A stretch of DNA of 47,627 bases from Bacteroidota bacterium (GCA_030706145.1 JAUZPB010000024.1:1-47627), one strand, 5' to 3'; shown: positions 1 to 8,922, numbered from the stretch's first letter. The notes: a model not told the origin generated them from the sequence alone. Made by a program: numbers and translations.

Positions 1-1439
1 GAAGTCTTTGGAAGCATTGCCATCTTTGTTACTGGAATAATGCTAATGAATGATGAGTCAGTAAATCCCTTATACTTAGCATATATGTAGCCACTTTTCT
101 GAAGCTTTGAGGCAGTAAATAGTCCATTTTTATCTATTGTTCCAAGTCCACTACTTATGTTAAAGCTAAGTGAAGATGAGTCAATCTGTGATGGGTTATC
201 ATTTACATCATTTGCATATACACTTAGTTTAATTCTGTCTACACTGTAGATGTTGAACTTGTCGTACTTATAAGTAAAGGCAAATCTTTTTAGTGAATCT
301 GGCTTAAATGGAGCTGAAGAGACGACCAACAAGCAATTTGATACAGAACGCTCATTTCCATCAGAAGGAGAGTTCATTACCTCATTTCTAACAACCATTG
401 TAGTAGATCCACCACCGTCAAGGTTAAAGCCATGGTAAACCCCTAACTTTATCAAAAGGTCAGCAAACTCACTTAAAGTTGCACCGGCGCTGCTTGACTG
501 TCTTCCATCAAGAGTAATCAAGTACAGGTATGTGCTATCCTGAGAAATTCCAGCAGCAGAACGCGGCTCCCTGGTAGTTGTACTAGAGCCAGATTCATAT
601 TTCAATGCAGTTTCCAGATAGTTAACTCCATTATTTACAAGTCTTGGATGACCACCCACCAGTTCCTTTATTTTTTTAAGGCTAGTAGTTATACCCATAT
701 AGAGTTTTACAGTATCACCTACGTGAAAGTTATCTGCTATAAATGAAGCTGCGCTTCCGTTACCAGAAAGTATGGCCTTACCAGATGGAATTGTCATATT
801 CCCTTTCTTATTTTCGATACTTTCGATGACACATTTAATTGTATCGTTTACGAGCCAATTGCTAAGTGGTCTGATAAGCGCTTCGTTTCCAGAAGTATCG
901 GTATCAGTAGATGTGCCTTTATAAAAGTTGTAAAGTATAAGCTGATTAGCACCTCTACTCTGGTTGACCTCATTTATCTTTAGCGATTGTCCGCCATAAA
1001 AGACCTTTGCATCCAAAGAGCAGATATCGATCATTGGCTTATTATTAATATCAAATCCAATAAGGCTCGATTTTATTGGGCCTCTGTAAATCTGCCCGTT
1101 TCCAATTTGAATATTAGTAATTGAGCCATTGGAAGTATTATAATAATCGGCATTAATGGCACCTACAACCTGGTGGCCGTCATAATTTCTACGTTTAGAC
1201 ATTGCGCTTGTTCTTTCATAGCCGAAATAAGATTCTTTAGCTTTTACAGCTTCCATGGAAATGTTTTTGTTTTTTAAGTCCACTCTTAGGACCTTAATTG
1301 TCCAAGGGACGGACCGGGCAATAATATCTGAATATTGCACTCCGGGACCAATATAGCGGCTTGAGAGAGTATCTAAAACAATCTGAGCCTTTAGGTTGGT
1401 GATCATAAAAACAGAGAACAAAAGTAAGAGTTTCTTCAT
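1..1439 (-). CDS. Secreted phosphodiester glycosidase (NAGPA/DUF2233-like), 3' end outside window
   Basis: The frame is open from an ATG at 1439-1437 to the window edge, giving about 479 residues with no stop, so the C-terminus is missing. The start MKKLLLLFSVFMITNLKAQ is a signal peptide. The central part reads like the phosphodiester glycosidase (NAGPA/DUF2233) family: an early ESYFGYERTSAMS segment, VVGAINADYY, and the hallmark FNLDGGGSTTMVV about two-thirds along. Family members remove sugar or phosphodiester caps; the bacterial substrate here is unknown. After the catalytic domain, residues from about 400 look like an Ig-like region typical of surface proteins, and a sorting domain beyond the window edge would be expected by analogy with the other cargo genes here. 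It is divergent from rex, with about 240 bases between them. Family call is good; substrate unassigned. Confidence 0.8.
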   Translation of the reverse strand, partial: MKKLLLLFSVFMITNLKAQIVLDTLSSRYIGPGVQYSDIIARSVPWTIKVLRVDLKNKNISMEAVKAKESYFGYERTSAMSKRRNYDGHQVVGAINADYYNTSNGSITNIQIGNGQIYRGPIKSSLIGFDINNKPMIDICSLDAKVFYGGQSLKINEVNQSRGANQLILYNFYKGTSTDTDTSGNEALIRPLSNWLVNDTIKCVIESIENKKGNMTIPSGKAILSGNGSAASFIADNFHVGDTVKLYMGITTSLKKIKELVGGHPRLVNNGVNYLETALKYESGSSTTTREPRSAAGISQDSTYLYLITLDGRQSSSAGATLSEFADLLIKLGVYHGFNLDGGGSTTMVVRNEVMNSPSDGNERSVSNCLLVVSSAPFKPDSLKRFAFTYKYDKFNIYSVDRIKLSVYANDVNDNPSQIDSSSLSFNISSGLGTIDKNGLFTASKLQKSGYIYAKYKGFTDSSFISIIPVTKMAMLPKT

Positions 1440-1633
1440 GATTATAGTACCTGTAAAAATGAATTAATGTATTAATTGGGACGAAGAAATCTAATACAAG
1501 TTAAAGTATAATATCAATCAAAATAAATTTTAATCCACTTCCATTTCCGCAATATTCAGGCTGTAAAAAAACTATAGGACAGGGCCAAAAAATTTGCAAG
1601 AAGTTAAAGGATAAGTTATTTTTGTAGTTGAAA

Positions 1634-1657
1634 ATATTGATATAAAAATATCGATAT
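1634..1657. promoter_or_regulatory. Inverted repeat upstream of rex
   Basis: ATATTGATAT and ATATCGATAT form an inverted repeat separated by AAAA, with 9 of 10 positions complementary, 25 bases before the rex start. It lies in the divergent promoter region between rex and the secreted glycosidase gene. Position suggests an operator or autoregulatory site, but it does not match the usual Rex operator (TTGTTAA-N4-TTAACAA) well. AT-rich composition makes chance palindromes fairly likely. Confidence 0.35.
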
Positions 1658-1682
1658 GATATAAATACAAACAAGGATAGTG

Positions 1683-2345
1683 ATGGATTCGATTCAAACA
1701 AGAATTGAAAGAAGCAATAATATGATAAAAATTCCTACTATTCGCCGTCTACCTAGATATTTACGAGTACTTCAGAGTCTAAGTTCCAGTGGACGGGAAT
1801 TTGTCTCTTCGGAGACTCTTGCAAGTCTCCTTAACATAAAGCCCATAGTAGTGCGAAAAGATTTGGCATTTACGGGTATTTCAGGCAAACCACGCGTAGG
1901 ATACAGCATCACTCATCTTATTAGTTTAATAGAAGGGACAATAAATTTTAAGGGGAAAAACACAGCATTTCTAGCCGGAGCTGGAAATCTAGGTTCTGCT
2001 TTACTTGGTTATAATGGATTTGCGCGTCACGGGCTGGACATTATTGCTGCATTTGATGTTGATCCTCAAAAGACAGACACTACTATTCATGGCAAAAGTA
2101 TCTATCCTCTTGAAAGGATGCCTGAAATTGCGAGCAGATTAAATCCATATATTGGCATTCTCTGCGTTCCTGAGGAATCAGCGCAGCAAGTAGCAGATAT
2201 TATGATTGCCTCTGGTATCAAAGGGATCTGGAATTTTTCAAACAAAGAGTTAAATGTTCCGCCGGATGTTGTACTTCAAAATGAAGATCTTGGAGCAGGA
2301 CTTGCGATTTTATCAATTGCCATAGAAAAAAGCAGCAGGCCCTGA
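1683..2345 (+). CDS. rex: Redox-sensing transcriptional repressor Rex
   Basis: Rex senses the NADH/NAD+ ratio and represses fermentation and respiration genes when NADH is low. The protein of about 220 residues has the N-terminal winged helix (IPTIRRLPRYLRVLQSL, then SSETLASLLNIKPIVVRKDLA), followed by a Rossmann domain with FLAGAGNLGSALLGY and the conserved PEESAQQVADIMIASGIKGIWNFS segment. Length fits the family. ATG 1683 is preceded by AAGGA at 1673-1677; a GTG at 1680 and an ATG at 1722 are alternatives, the last giving the more standard Rex N-terminus. It is first in a co-directional run with a [2Fe-2S] ferredoxin, sensory hydrogenase and PP2C phosphatase, which fits control of hydrogen metabolism. 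Confidence 0.93.
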   Translation: MDSIQTRIERSNNMIKIPTIRRLPRYLRVLQSLSSSGREFVSSETLASLLNIKPIVVRKDLAFTGISGKPRVGYSITHLISLIEGTINFKGKNTAFLAGAGNLGSALLGYNGFARHGLDIIAAFDVDPQKTDTTIHGKSIYPLERMPEIASRLNPYIGILCVPEESAQQVADIMIASGIKGIWNFSNKELNVPPDVVLQNEDLGAGLAILSIAIEKSSRP

Positions 2346-2367
2346 TTTGGAGATGTAATAAAATAAT

Positions 2368-2676
2368 ATGGAAGTTAAGAAAAATAAATTGTGTATTTGT
2401 ATGGGCAGCTCCTGTTTTGCCCGTGGCAACGAAAAGAATCTCGAACTACTGGAAGAATATCTCACAAAATTTAATATAACAGACAAAGTAGAATTATCGG
2501 GCAGCAGGTGCGAAGGTAAATGCAGTAATGGGCCTAACATACTTGTAGACGGGGTTATTCAAAACCATGTAGAAACAGGAAGTCTTCTGGATCTACTTAA
2601 CCAGTTATTTGGCAAAGAAGATGTTTCTGGTCTGGGCAATTTGCAAACTAAGGATTTGCAAATCAAGGAAGAATAA
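2368..2676 (+). CDS. Thioredoxin-like [2Fe-2S] ferredoxin (NuoE/HydC-like small protein)
   Basis: A 102-residue protein with the four-cysteine signature of thioredoxin-like [2Fe-2S] ferredoxins: C11-x4-C16 near the N-terminus and C48-x3-C52 after GSR, in the context SRCEGKCSNGPNI. This fold is the NuoE C-terminal domain and also occurs as a stand-alone protein in FeFe-hydrogenase gene clusters. It probably carries electrons to or from the sensory hydrogenase encoded next. The start ATG lies 22 bases after the rex stop. The protein ends in a charged tail (residues 90-102) without recognisable function. No signal peptide, so cytoplasmic. Confidence 0.87.
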   Translation: MEVKKNKLCICMGSSCFARGNEKNLELLEEYLTKFNITDKVELSGSRCEGKCSNGPNILVDGVIQNHVETGSLLDLLNQLFGKEDVSGLGNLQTKDLQIKEE

Positions 2677-2757
2677 TAGAGAAACGATAAGATGTAAAAG
2701 ATTTGAATAGTAAAACAGAATAGAAAGAGAAAAGCAAAAAACCTACAGGAAAGAAAG

Positions 2758-4512
2758 ATGGACCATAGTCACCCGATCTACACTGAAATTGTTGAATGTC
2801 AGGATTGTTATAAATGCGTAAGAGGATGTCCTGCAAAAGCCATACGCGTTCAGGATGGGCATGCCAGTATAATAAAAGAGCTTTGTACTGCGTGTGGGCA
2901 TTGTGTAGCAATATGTCCGGCCAAAGCAAAAAGGATAAGAGATGATATAAGGCGGGCACAGAACCTGCTAAAAAGGAAAAAGATTGTTTATGCCTCCTTA
3001 GCCCCTTCATGGGTAACAGAATTTCCAGATTATGAAACAAAAGATATAATAGCGTTATTAAAATCTTTAGGGTTTTGTGGTGTAAGTGAGACCGCACTTG
3101 GCGCGCAGGAAGTATCTGCCCGATTAGTTGATGACCTAAATGGCACAAAAAACAGGTTTTACATTTCATCTGCCTGTCCAGCTGTAGTGGAATTTATTTC
3201 AAAATATATTCCTGAATACAAAGAAAACATTACAGCAATGGCTTCTCCACTATTAACGCACACAAGGATGCTAAGAAAGTGTTTTGGTGAAGAGATAGGA
3301 ATTGTTTTCTTTGGACCATGTACTGCAAAAAAGCTTGAAGCAGACAGAAACAAAAATATGTTAGACCTGTCCCTTACATTTGAAGAGTTAAGGAAATGGG
3401 TTGAAGAAGAAGAGCTAGAGATTCCCCCAAGCATTACTGGACAAAATGGCTCATTTGTCCCTTTTTCAGCACAGGAAGGCGCATTATATCCGGTTGAAGG
3501 AGGGATGGTTGAAACCCTTCAAGACTGGCTTAAGAAAGATTCCACGGAAACTCTATCTGTAAGTGGACTAGATGAATTAAAATACTACCTGGAAATTTTT
3601 GATAAGGATTCACTAGAGACGAATGTATTTCTTGAAGCTTTGGCCTGTAAAGGAGGATGTATAAACGGGCCATGCAGGTCGCAAAGAAGTACAGGACTTA
3701 ATGACAGACTACTGGTAAAGAAAAGGGTCAAAAAAGATGAGAAAAAGAAGAAAAGAGAAAATACAATTCTTACTGATCTTCCTTTACCAGAGGCAGCATT
3801 ATTGCAAGCAAGCTCACCTAAATCACAGGAGATCACAAGGGCTTTATTAAAGATTGGCAAGACCTCATTATCTGATGAATTAAACTGTGGAGGCTGCGGC
3901 TATGATACATGCAGGCAATTTGCAGAGGCTCTTATAGGGAAAAAAGCAGAGCCTGCCATGTGTGCCTCATATATGAAAAAGAAAGCACAGAACAAAGCCA
4001 ATGCACTTCTTAGATGTATGCCAACTGCCGGAGTTATTATAGATTCATCTTTAAGGATAATAGAATGCAACAGGCATTTTGCCGAAATGTTTGGTGAAGA
4101 GACACTAGAGACCTATGAAGTCCTATCGACATTAAGTGGAGCCTATATAGAGAAGATACTTCCTTTTACGAATTTATTTAAGTCCGTTCTTAGGAGTGGA
4201 GATGATATATTCCGCGAGAACTATAAATCAGGCGAAAAGTTGCTAAACATTAGCATATTTACAATAGAGCCTCATCTTACAGTTGGAGGAATTATACAGG
4301 ATGCGACCAGCATAGAAGTAAAGCGCGAAGCAATAGCAAGCAAAGCAAATGAAGTACTTAGAAAGAACCTTAATACTGTTCAAGGTATAGCCAAACTTCT
4401 TGGGGAGCACATGGCAGATACAGAGATCATTCTCCGTTCGATTGCAAAAGGATTTTCAAGCAATGAATCCCAGCCTGTATTAATAAATCCAGAGGAAAAG
4501 AAAGAGAAATGA
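2758..4512 (+). CDS. hydS: Sensory [FeFe] hydrogenase, HydS type (2x[4Fe-4S], H-cluster, Fe-S, PAS)
   Basis: Domain order: two ferredoxin [4Fe-4S] motifs (C14/C17/C20/C24 and C43/C46/C49/C53); an H-cluster domain with L1 SSACP (C140), L2 FFGPCTAKKLE (C188) and L3 ACKGGCINGPC (C297, C301); a Lys/Glu-rich linker near residues 320-335; a further Fe-S domain CGGCGYDTCRQFAEAL (C377, C380, C385, C402); and a PAS-like domain from about 415. In catalytic enzymes the residue before the L1 cluster cysteine is the proton-relay Cys; here it is Ala139. The same change is known in the Thermotoga maritima HydS sensor, so low turnover and a signalling role are inferred. The gene overlaps the downstream phosphatase by 4 bases (ATGA), implying coupling. 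No catalytic hydrogenase or maturase genes are in the window. Confidence 0.9.
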   Translation: MDHSHPIYTEIVECQDCYKCVRGCPAKAIRVQDGHASIIKELCTACGHCVAICPAKAKRIRDDIRRAQNLLKRKKIVYASLAPSWVTEFPDYETKDIIALLKSLGFCGVSETALGAQEVSARLVDDLNGTKNRFYISSACPAVVEFISKYIPEYKENITAMASPLLTHTRMLRKCFGEEIGIVFFGPCTAKKLEADRNKNMLDLSLTFEELRKWVEEEELEIPPSITGQNGSFVPFSAQEGALYPVEGGMVETLQDWLKKDSTETLSVSGLDELKYYLEIFDKDSLETNVFLEALACKGGCINGPCRSQRSTGLNDRLLVKKRVKKDEKKKKRENTILTDLPLPEAALLQASSPKSQEITRALLKIGKTSLSDELNCGGCGYDTCRQFAEALIGKKAEPAMCASYMKKKAQNKANALLRCMPTAGVIIDSSLRIIECNRHFAEMFGEETLETYEVLSTLSGAYIEKILPFTNLFKSVLRSGDDIFRENYKSGEKLLNISIFTIEPHLTVGGIIQDATSIEVKREAIASKANEVLRKNLNTVQGIAKLLGEHMADTEIILRSIAKGFSSNESQPVLINPEEKKEK

Positions 4513-5687
4513 ACGAGCAGACATTATTTGTAGAAATAGACTACGCTCAAGAAAAAAAGCATGGAGAAGAAATCTGTGGAGATTCATTTGCAGTAAAACA
4601 AATTCAGGAACGTCAAAGGCGAATAGCAGTTCTTTCTGATGGATTAGGAAGTGGAGTTAAGGCTAATATTCTTTCTTGCATGACAGCAGAGATGGCCTTG
4701 CGTTTTATTGCAAGTGAAATGGATGTTATTGAGTCGATAAAAGTAATAATGGATGTTCTACCGGTATGTGAAGTGCGAAAGATCAGTTATTCGACGCTTA
4801 CAATTGTAGATACCCTGCTTCTTTCGGGAGAAACAAGAATAATTGAGATGGGCAATCCCCCATTTATTCATCTTAGGAAAAATGAAATAGTTCCTGCCCA
4901 CCATAAAGAATATACAGCTGCAGGATGGCAGAACAGGACAATCCGCATTACGACGACGAGTATAGAACCTGAAGACAGGCTTATTATCTTTTCAGATGGA
5001 GTAACACAAGCAGGGCTTGGCAGTGAGAACTATCCGATGGGATGGCGAGAGAAAGGATGTCTTAATTACATACACTCAATAATAAAAAAGAATCCTTATA
5101 TCTCGGCCGGGAAATTATCTGAAGATATAATTCGTAGAGCACGGTACTGTGAGCCCGATAATCTGGCACATGACGACATGACATGTTCTGTCTTATACTT
5201 CCGGTATCCAAGAAGAACGATTGTAATGACAGGGCCTCCATTTCACACAGAACAGGATGCCACATATGCACAAGACCTTTTGACATTTAAGGGAAAGAAG
5301 GTAATCTGCGGTGGGACAACAGCCAATATAATTGCACGTGAGTTAAATCTGCCTATAACAACTTCAATAAAAAGACAAGGTGACCTCCCTTCACCCTCTA
5401 TTATGCCGGGTATCGATCTTGTAACTGAAGGGATACTTACTTTAACAAGGACCTATCAGCTCTTAAAGGAAAGAGACAACTACAAGGACGAAACGGCTGC
5501 TGCAGAGCTGGTTAAGCTTCTAAGGGAAAGTGATATAATTGACTTTTATGTGGGGACGCGAATAAACGAAGCTCATCAGGACCCGTCGCTTCCACGTGAA
5601 CTAGAGATACGCAGAAATATTATAAAAAAAATTAAAACAGTACTCGAAGAACAATACCTTAAAGAAATTCATTTGTACTATATTTAA
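4509..5687 (+). CDS. SpoIIE/PP2C-family serine phosphatase of the HydS module
   Basis: 392 residues. Residues about 1-235 are a SpoIIE-type PP2C domain with the acidic metal-binding motifs GDSFAVKQ, DGLGSGVKAN, IIFSDGVTQAGLG and AHDDMTCSVLYF. Such phosphatases dephosphorylate anti-anti-sigma or other serine-phosphorylated partners. The start overlaps the hydS stop, and PAS-bearing FeFe hydrogenases are known to be followed by such phosphatases, so it is the likely output of H2 sensing. About 155 residues after the PP2C domain (IVMTGPPFHTEQD to the end, including VICGGTTANIIARELN) form a separate domain whose function I do not recognise. No partner kinase or anti-sigma gene follows. Ends before a gap of about 170 bases with no recognised signal. 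Confidence 0.85.
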   Translation: MNEQTLFVEIDYAQEKKHGEEICGDSFAVKQIQERQRRIAVLSDGLGSGVKANILSCMTAEMALRFIASEMDVIESIKVIMDVLPVCEVRKISYSTLTIVDTLLLSGETRIIEMGNPPFIHLRKNEIVPAHHKEYTAAGWQNRTIRITTTSIEPEDRLIIFSDGVTQAGLGSENYPMGWREKGCLNYIHSIIKKNPYISAGKLSEDIIRRARYCEPDNLAHDDMTCSVLYFRYPRRTIVMTGPPFHTEQDATYAQDLLTFKGKKVICGGTTANIIARELNLPITTSIKRQGDLPSPSIMPGIDLVTEGILTLTRTYQLLKERDNYKDETAAAELVKLLRESDIIDFYVGTRINEAHQDPSLPRELEIRRNIIKKIKTVLEEQYLKEIHLYYI

Positions 5688-5856
5688 CAAACAAATTTTG
5701 AGTTATTCATAATTTCCTGTTATTAAATATTTGCCAAATCTGCACTAGTTTGTCCAAAAGCATTTTTTTGAGATTAATATTTTATTTTAATATATTGATC
5801 CTTGTATTATACAAAAACCAGACATCCTTAAGAATCTAAATTAAACGCGATATAAA

Positions 5857-6753
5857 ATGAAGACAATTAGATTTCTTATCCTCCTGTTTTTAGCTTCAAA
5901 TATTGTTTCAGCAGAAAACGATGAAGCTTCTTTTAGTAAAATTTCAGCAATTTTATTTCCAGAGACTTCCTCATGGACACTAGTAAGTAATATGAAGCAT
6001 GCCGATTCGGCTTTTTTAAGGAATAATGAAGCAAAGCTTAGAAAAGCATACCTATCATCTAAACTAATAAATAACCCTGGAGATATAAGCTGCTCATTTA
6101 TTGATCGAGTATTTTCAGCCGATTATGATTTTCCAAAATATTTTTATATACATGATATTGACCATGATGGTATAGAAGATATACTCTATACAGGAATGTC
6201 CCCTTGTTCAGAGGGAAATGCAACAGTCATTTGGTTTGGAACGCCTCAGGGATTTGAAATAAGGCAGGATTACTTCTGGTATGCTTTAGCGATAAGAATA
6301 TCAGAAGGCAACAATTTACAGATAAGCTCTGTTGCAGTTGGATGCTGCGGAGAAACAATTGATGATTATATGTGTGGCAGAATCATTAACCTGCGTTGTG
6401 ATGGAATGAAAAGGTTTTATCACACAACAGAACTTCCCCCTCTGACAGAGCAGTCTGGAAAAACAGTCGAAAGTTTTGTTTCAAAGAAAGAACTTACACT
6501 CAGAAGTGCACCAGAAATAAATGACAATTATATTGATGGATTCAGTCAGTATCTTGGCAAGGCAGTTTTTGGCAACATTCTATCAAAATATATGACAGGG
6601 TGCAAAGGAGAAATAATCGGAAATATTGCAGACAAAAATTCACGCAAGTGGTATTTTGTTGTAATTAATAATGAAAGTAAGGCACTACGCACGCACATGC
6701 CATACGATGTATGCGCCGGATGGATTAGTTCTGATAATATTAGTAAGGAATAG
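5857..6753 (+). CDS. Secreted protein with FG-GAP-like repeat and SH3-like C-terminus
   Basis: Function not recognised. The N-terminus MKTIRFLILLFLASNIVSA is a signal peptide, so the mature 279-residue protein is periplasmic or extracellular. Residues about 95-125 (YIHDIDHDGIEDILYTG) look like an Asp-rich calcium-binding FG-GAP/VCBS element. The C-terminal part from about residue 207 (ESFVSKKELTLRSAPEIND ... KWYFVVINNESKALR ... GWISSDN) has the layout of a bacterial SH3-like domain, often used for peptidoglycan or protein binding. Three or four cysteines (C88, C120, near C171) may form disulfides. It stands alone and is convergent with the histidine kinase downstream, 51 bases apart. Confidence 0.6.
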   Translation: MKTIRFLILLFLASNIVSAENDEASFSKISAILFPETSSWTLVSNMKHADSAFLRNNEAKLRKAYLSSKLINNPGDISCSFIDRVFSADYDFPKYFYIHDIDHDGIEDILYTGMSPCSEGNATVIWFGTPQGFEIRQDYFWYALAIRISEGNNLQISSVAVGCCGETIDDYMCGRIINLRCDGMKRFYHTTELPPLTEQSGKTVESFVSKKELTLRSAPEINDNYIDGFSQYLGKAVFGNILSKYMTGCKGEIIGNIADKNSRKWYFVVINNESKALRTHMPYDVCAGWISSDNISKE

Positions 6754-6804
6754 AATGATATCTTTACCGAAAAGCTAAAAAAGGTGCAGGCCAAATGACG
6801 GTTA

Positions 6805-8784
6805 TCAGGCTTTGGGGAAAGTAATAGTGAAAATTGTTCCACTATTTTTCTTACTTGACACATTAATTTCGATATTATTTATTTCAGCGTAATTTTTGAC
6901 AAGAGCCAATCCGAGACCATTACCCTCAAAGCGGCGCGTATATCCGGTCTCTTCCTGGCTAAATGGATCAAATATTCTAGAAATAAACTTATCGGAAATA
7001 CCAATTCCAGTATCAATAATATCGACACTTACCATGCCATCTTCATTTTGATACATACGAATTTCAACAGTGCCCTTCATAGTATACTTTATAGCATTAT
7101 CTATAAGGTTTTGGAATAGCTGAAGGACCGAATAAGAATCTCCCTGTATAGCACTATTTTCTGAGAACTTATTTATTTTAAGGTCCAGGCCTTTAAGTTT
7201 TGCAACCTGTTTAAACTCATTAAAAAGGGCAAGAAGAATATCATCATACAGATCCATTCTAACAGGTTTTGCCTCATAGCTTCCAGTCTGGAATTGGCTC
7301 ATTGTAAGTATCATATCAATTGTTCTGATGAGCCTTCTTCCACCAGCATCGATTACCTGAAAGCCTTCAAAAATATCATCGTTAATTTTTCCTTCAAGCT
7401 CTGATTTAATCAGAGAAGCAAAACTAAGGATAGTATTAACCGGGGTTCTAATTTCGTGAGACATTTGTGCAAGGAAATCAGACTTGAGTTTATTCATCAT
7501 TTCTGCTTTTTCCTTCGCTTCCATCAATTCGCCGGTCCTCTCATTGATCCTGTCTTCTAAGGAGCGGTTGATCTCATCAAGTTCCTCATTCTGATCAGAA
7601 ATAACTTTATTTTTTTCCTCAAGCAAGCGGTTAGCCTTATGCTTTTGTCTATTCATCAGGTAAAGCATGAAAATGACAATGCACAAAAAACCAGAGAGAT
7701 ACAAGATCAGGAAATTTTCCTCGCGTATTTGTTCTTTATTTTTTTCCAGTTGAAGGTTATGAATTTCAGCTTCAAGGGCGTTTTGCCGCATTGTCTTCTG
7801 GTATATTCGAGTATGTACTAAAACAGAGTCTTTGTAGAGATAAGCATTCTTATAATCACCTAGGTTATGATAAGCTATTGCCAGGTTATCGCTAATAGAT
7901 GAAAGAAGCATTTCAGCCTTAAATTTTGAGGCCAGTTGGTATGCAGAGTCCAATACTCCAATGGCTTCTTTATCTTTTTTATTGCCAATTAAAATAATTC
8001 CAATATCATTATATATATCGGCCAGCATATACTGGTTATTTCCATGTTTTGAGAGTTCAGAAACCCTGCCAATTAGTTTAAGAGCCTCAGAAGATCTTTT
8101 CTGTTTATTCATCAAGTTACTATATCTTACTAAAACAGATATTAGTAAGGTTGTGTCGATATGCTTGTTCAAGATCTGAAGACTCATATCATAGTTTTTT
8201 TGAGCCAAGTCATATTTCCCCTGACTGGAATAAAGCAATCCAATGCTATTACAGCTTCTAGCTATACCGATTGAATCTTTTATTTTCTGAGAGATTGAAA
8301 GAGCATTACTAAAACAGCCAAAAGCTTTTTCCTCAGCAGAGTGTACATAAAAGTAAGAGCCAAAGAGCCAATTACACTCAGCGAGGTTTTTCTGATCGCC
8401 AAGTTGTTCAAATAGTTCAATTGCCCTGCTAATATTTTCAAAGCTTTCGCGGCGAGTTATAAGATACTCATTATTAAAAAAATTGGCCCTATTGGCCTTT
8501 ACAATATTCTTCAGAGCAACAGCTTCTTCAGACTTCCAGTTTTTCTTTTGAGCAATCTCTAGTGATTTATGTGAATAATATTTACTACTATCGACACCAT
8601 AAGCCTTAATATATTCTTCAGCAAGAAGGTTATAAAGTTTACATTTATTATAAAGATCAGTTTCCTTTGATAAGCTATTTCTCAGATAGGCAATATGATT
8701 TCTGTTTATTCGCAGGTCCTGGGAGAAAATACAAACCGGAGCCAGAATAAATAACAAGAATAACAGTTTTATATACTTATTCAT
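6805..8784 (-). CDS. TPR-containing sensor histidine kinase
   Basis: 659 residues. Signal peptide (residues 1-21, ending IFSQ), then a periplasmic array of tetratricopeptide repeats (about 40-330; for example SIGLLYSSQGKYDLAQKNYD and NLAIAYHNLGDYKNAYLY), one membrane span at about 357-376, a coiled coil (380-432), HisKA with phospho-acceptor H443 in MSHEIRTPVN, and HATPase_c with N-box NLIDNAIKYT, G1 DTGIGI and G2 GNGLGLAL. Such TPR kinases are common in Bacteroidetes. There is no receiver domain or adjacent response regulator, so its output is encoded elsewhere. The gene is divergent from the ABC ATPase across a region dense in palindromes. Confidence 0.9.
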   Translation of the reverse strand: MNKYIKLLFLLFILAPVCIFSQDLRINRNHIAYLRNSLSKETDLYNKCKLYNLLAEEYIKAYGVDSSKYYSHKSLEIAQKKNWKSEEAVALKNIVKANRANFFNNEYLITRRESFENISRAIELFEQLGDQKNLAECNWLFGSYFYVHSAEEKAFGCFSNALSISQKIKDSIGIARSCNSIGLLYSSQGKYDLAQKNYDMSLQILNKHIDTTLLISVLVRYSNLMNKQKRSSEALKLIGRVSELSKHGNNQYMLADIYNDIGIILIGNKKDKEAIGVLDSAYQLASKFKAEMLLSSISDNLAIAYHNLGDYKNAYLYKDSVLVHTRIYQKTMRQNALEAEIHNLQLEKNKEQIREENFLILYLSGFLCIVIFMLYLMNRQKHKANRLLEEKNKVISDQNEELDEINRSLEDRINERTGELMEAKEKAEMMNKLKSDFLAQMSHEIRTPVNTILSFASLIKSELEGKINDDIFEGFQVIDAGGRRLIRTIDMILTMSQFQTGSYEAKPVRMDLYDDILLALFNEFKQVAKLKGLDLKINKFSENSAIQGDSYSVLQLFQNLIDNAIKYTMKGTVEIRMYQNEDGMVSVDIIDTGIGISDKFISRIFDPFSQEETGYTRRFEGNGLGLALVKNYAEINNIEINVSSKKNSGTIFTITFPKA

Positions 8785-8882
8785 TAATAACTTGCCTTCC
8801 CAAGGCTTTGGTTTTGAGAGATTTTATGCTAGTTCTGAAGATATTATCGAAATTTCAAAGATATAGTTAATAGCAATACCAC

Positions 8883-8908
8883 ACAATTATAATTGTCACA
8901 ATTATAAT
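8883..8908. promoter_or_regulatory. Perfect 23-bp palindrome (likely operator) between TPR kinase and ABC gene
   Basis: ATTATAATTGT and ACAATTATAAT flank a single C (8886-8908): a perfect 11-1-11 palindrome. A second perfect palindrome, ACAATTATAATTGT, overlaps its left part (8883-8896). The odd-length symmetry resembles operators of Fur-superfamily repressors (7-1-7) in architecture, but bases do not match a named box precisely. It lies 100 bases from the kinase start and 85 from the ABC start, so it could act on both. Confidence 0.5.
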
Positions 8909-8912
8909 AATT

Positions 8913-8922
8913 TCACATGTGA
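8913..8922. promoter_or_regulatory. TCACATGTGA palindrome
   Basis: A perfect 10-bp palindrome four bases after the 23-bp palindrome and directly abutting the 16-bp inverted repeat. CRP/FNR-like half-site character (TCACA/TGTGA) but with no central spacer, so assignment to that family is not supported. Confidence 0.3.

Noticed and set aside
2663-3169. Antisense reading frame of 168 codons inside hydS
   Set aside because: Opposite to a well-supported gene with full motifs, no family resemblance, composition of a reading-frame shadow. The same applies to antisense frames at 11627-11986, 25631-25954 and 30835-31161.
8886-8908. PerR or Fur box
   Set aside because: Only the symmetry is similar; the bases differ from the known consensus at several positions, so no regulator is named.
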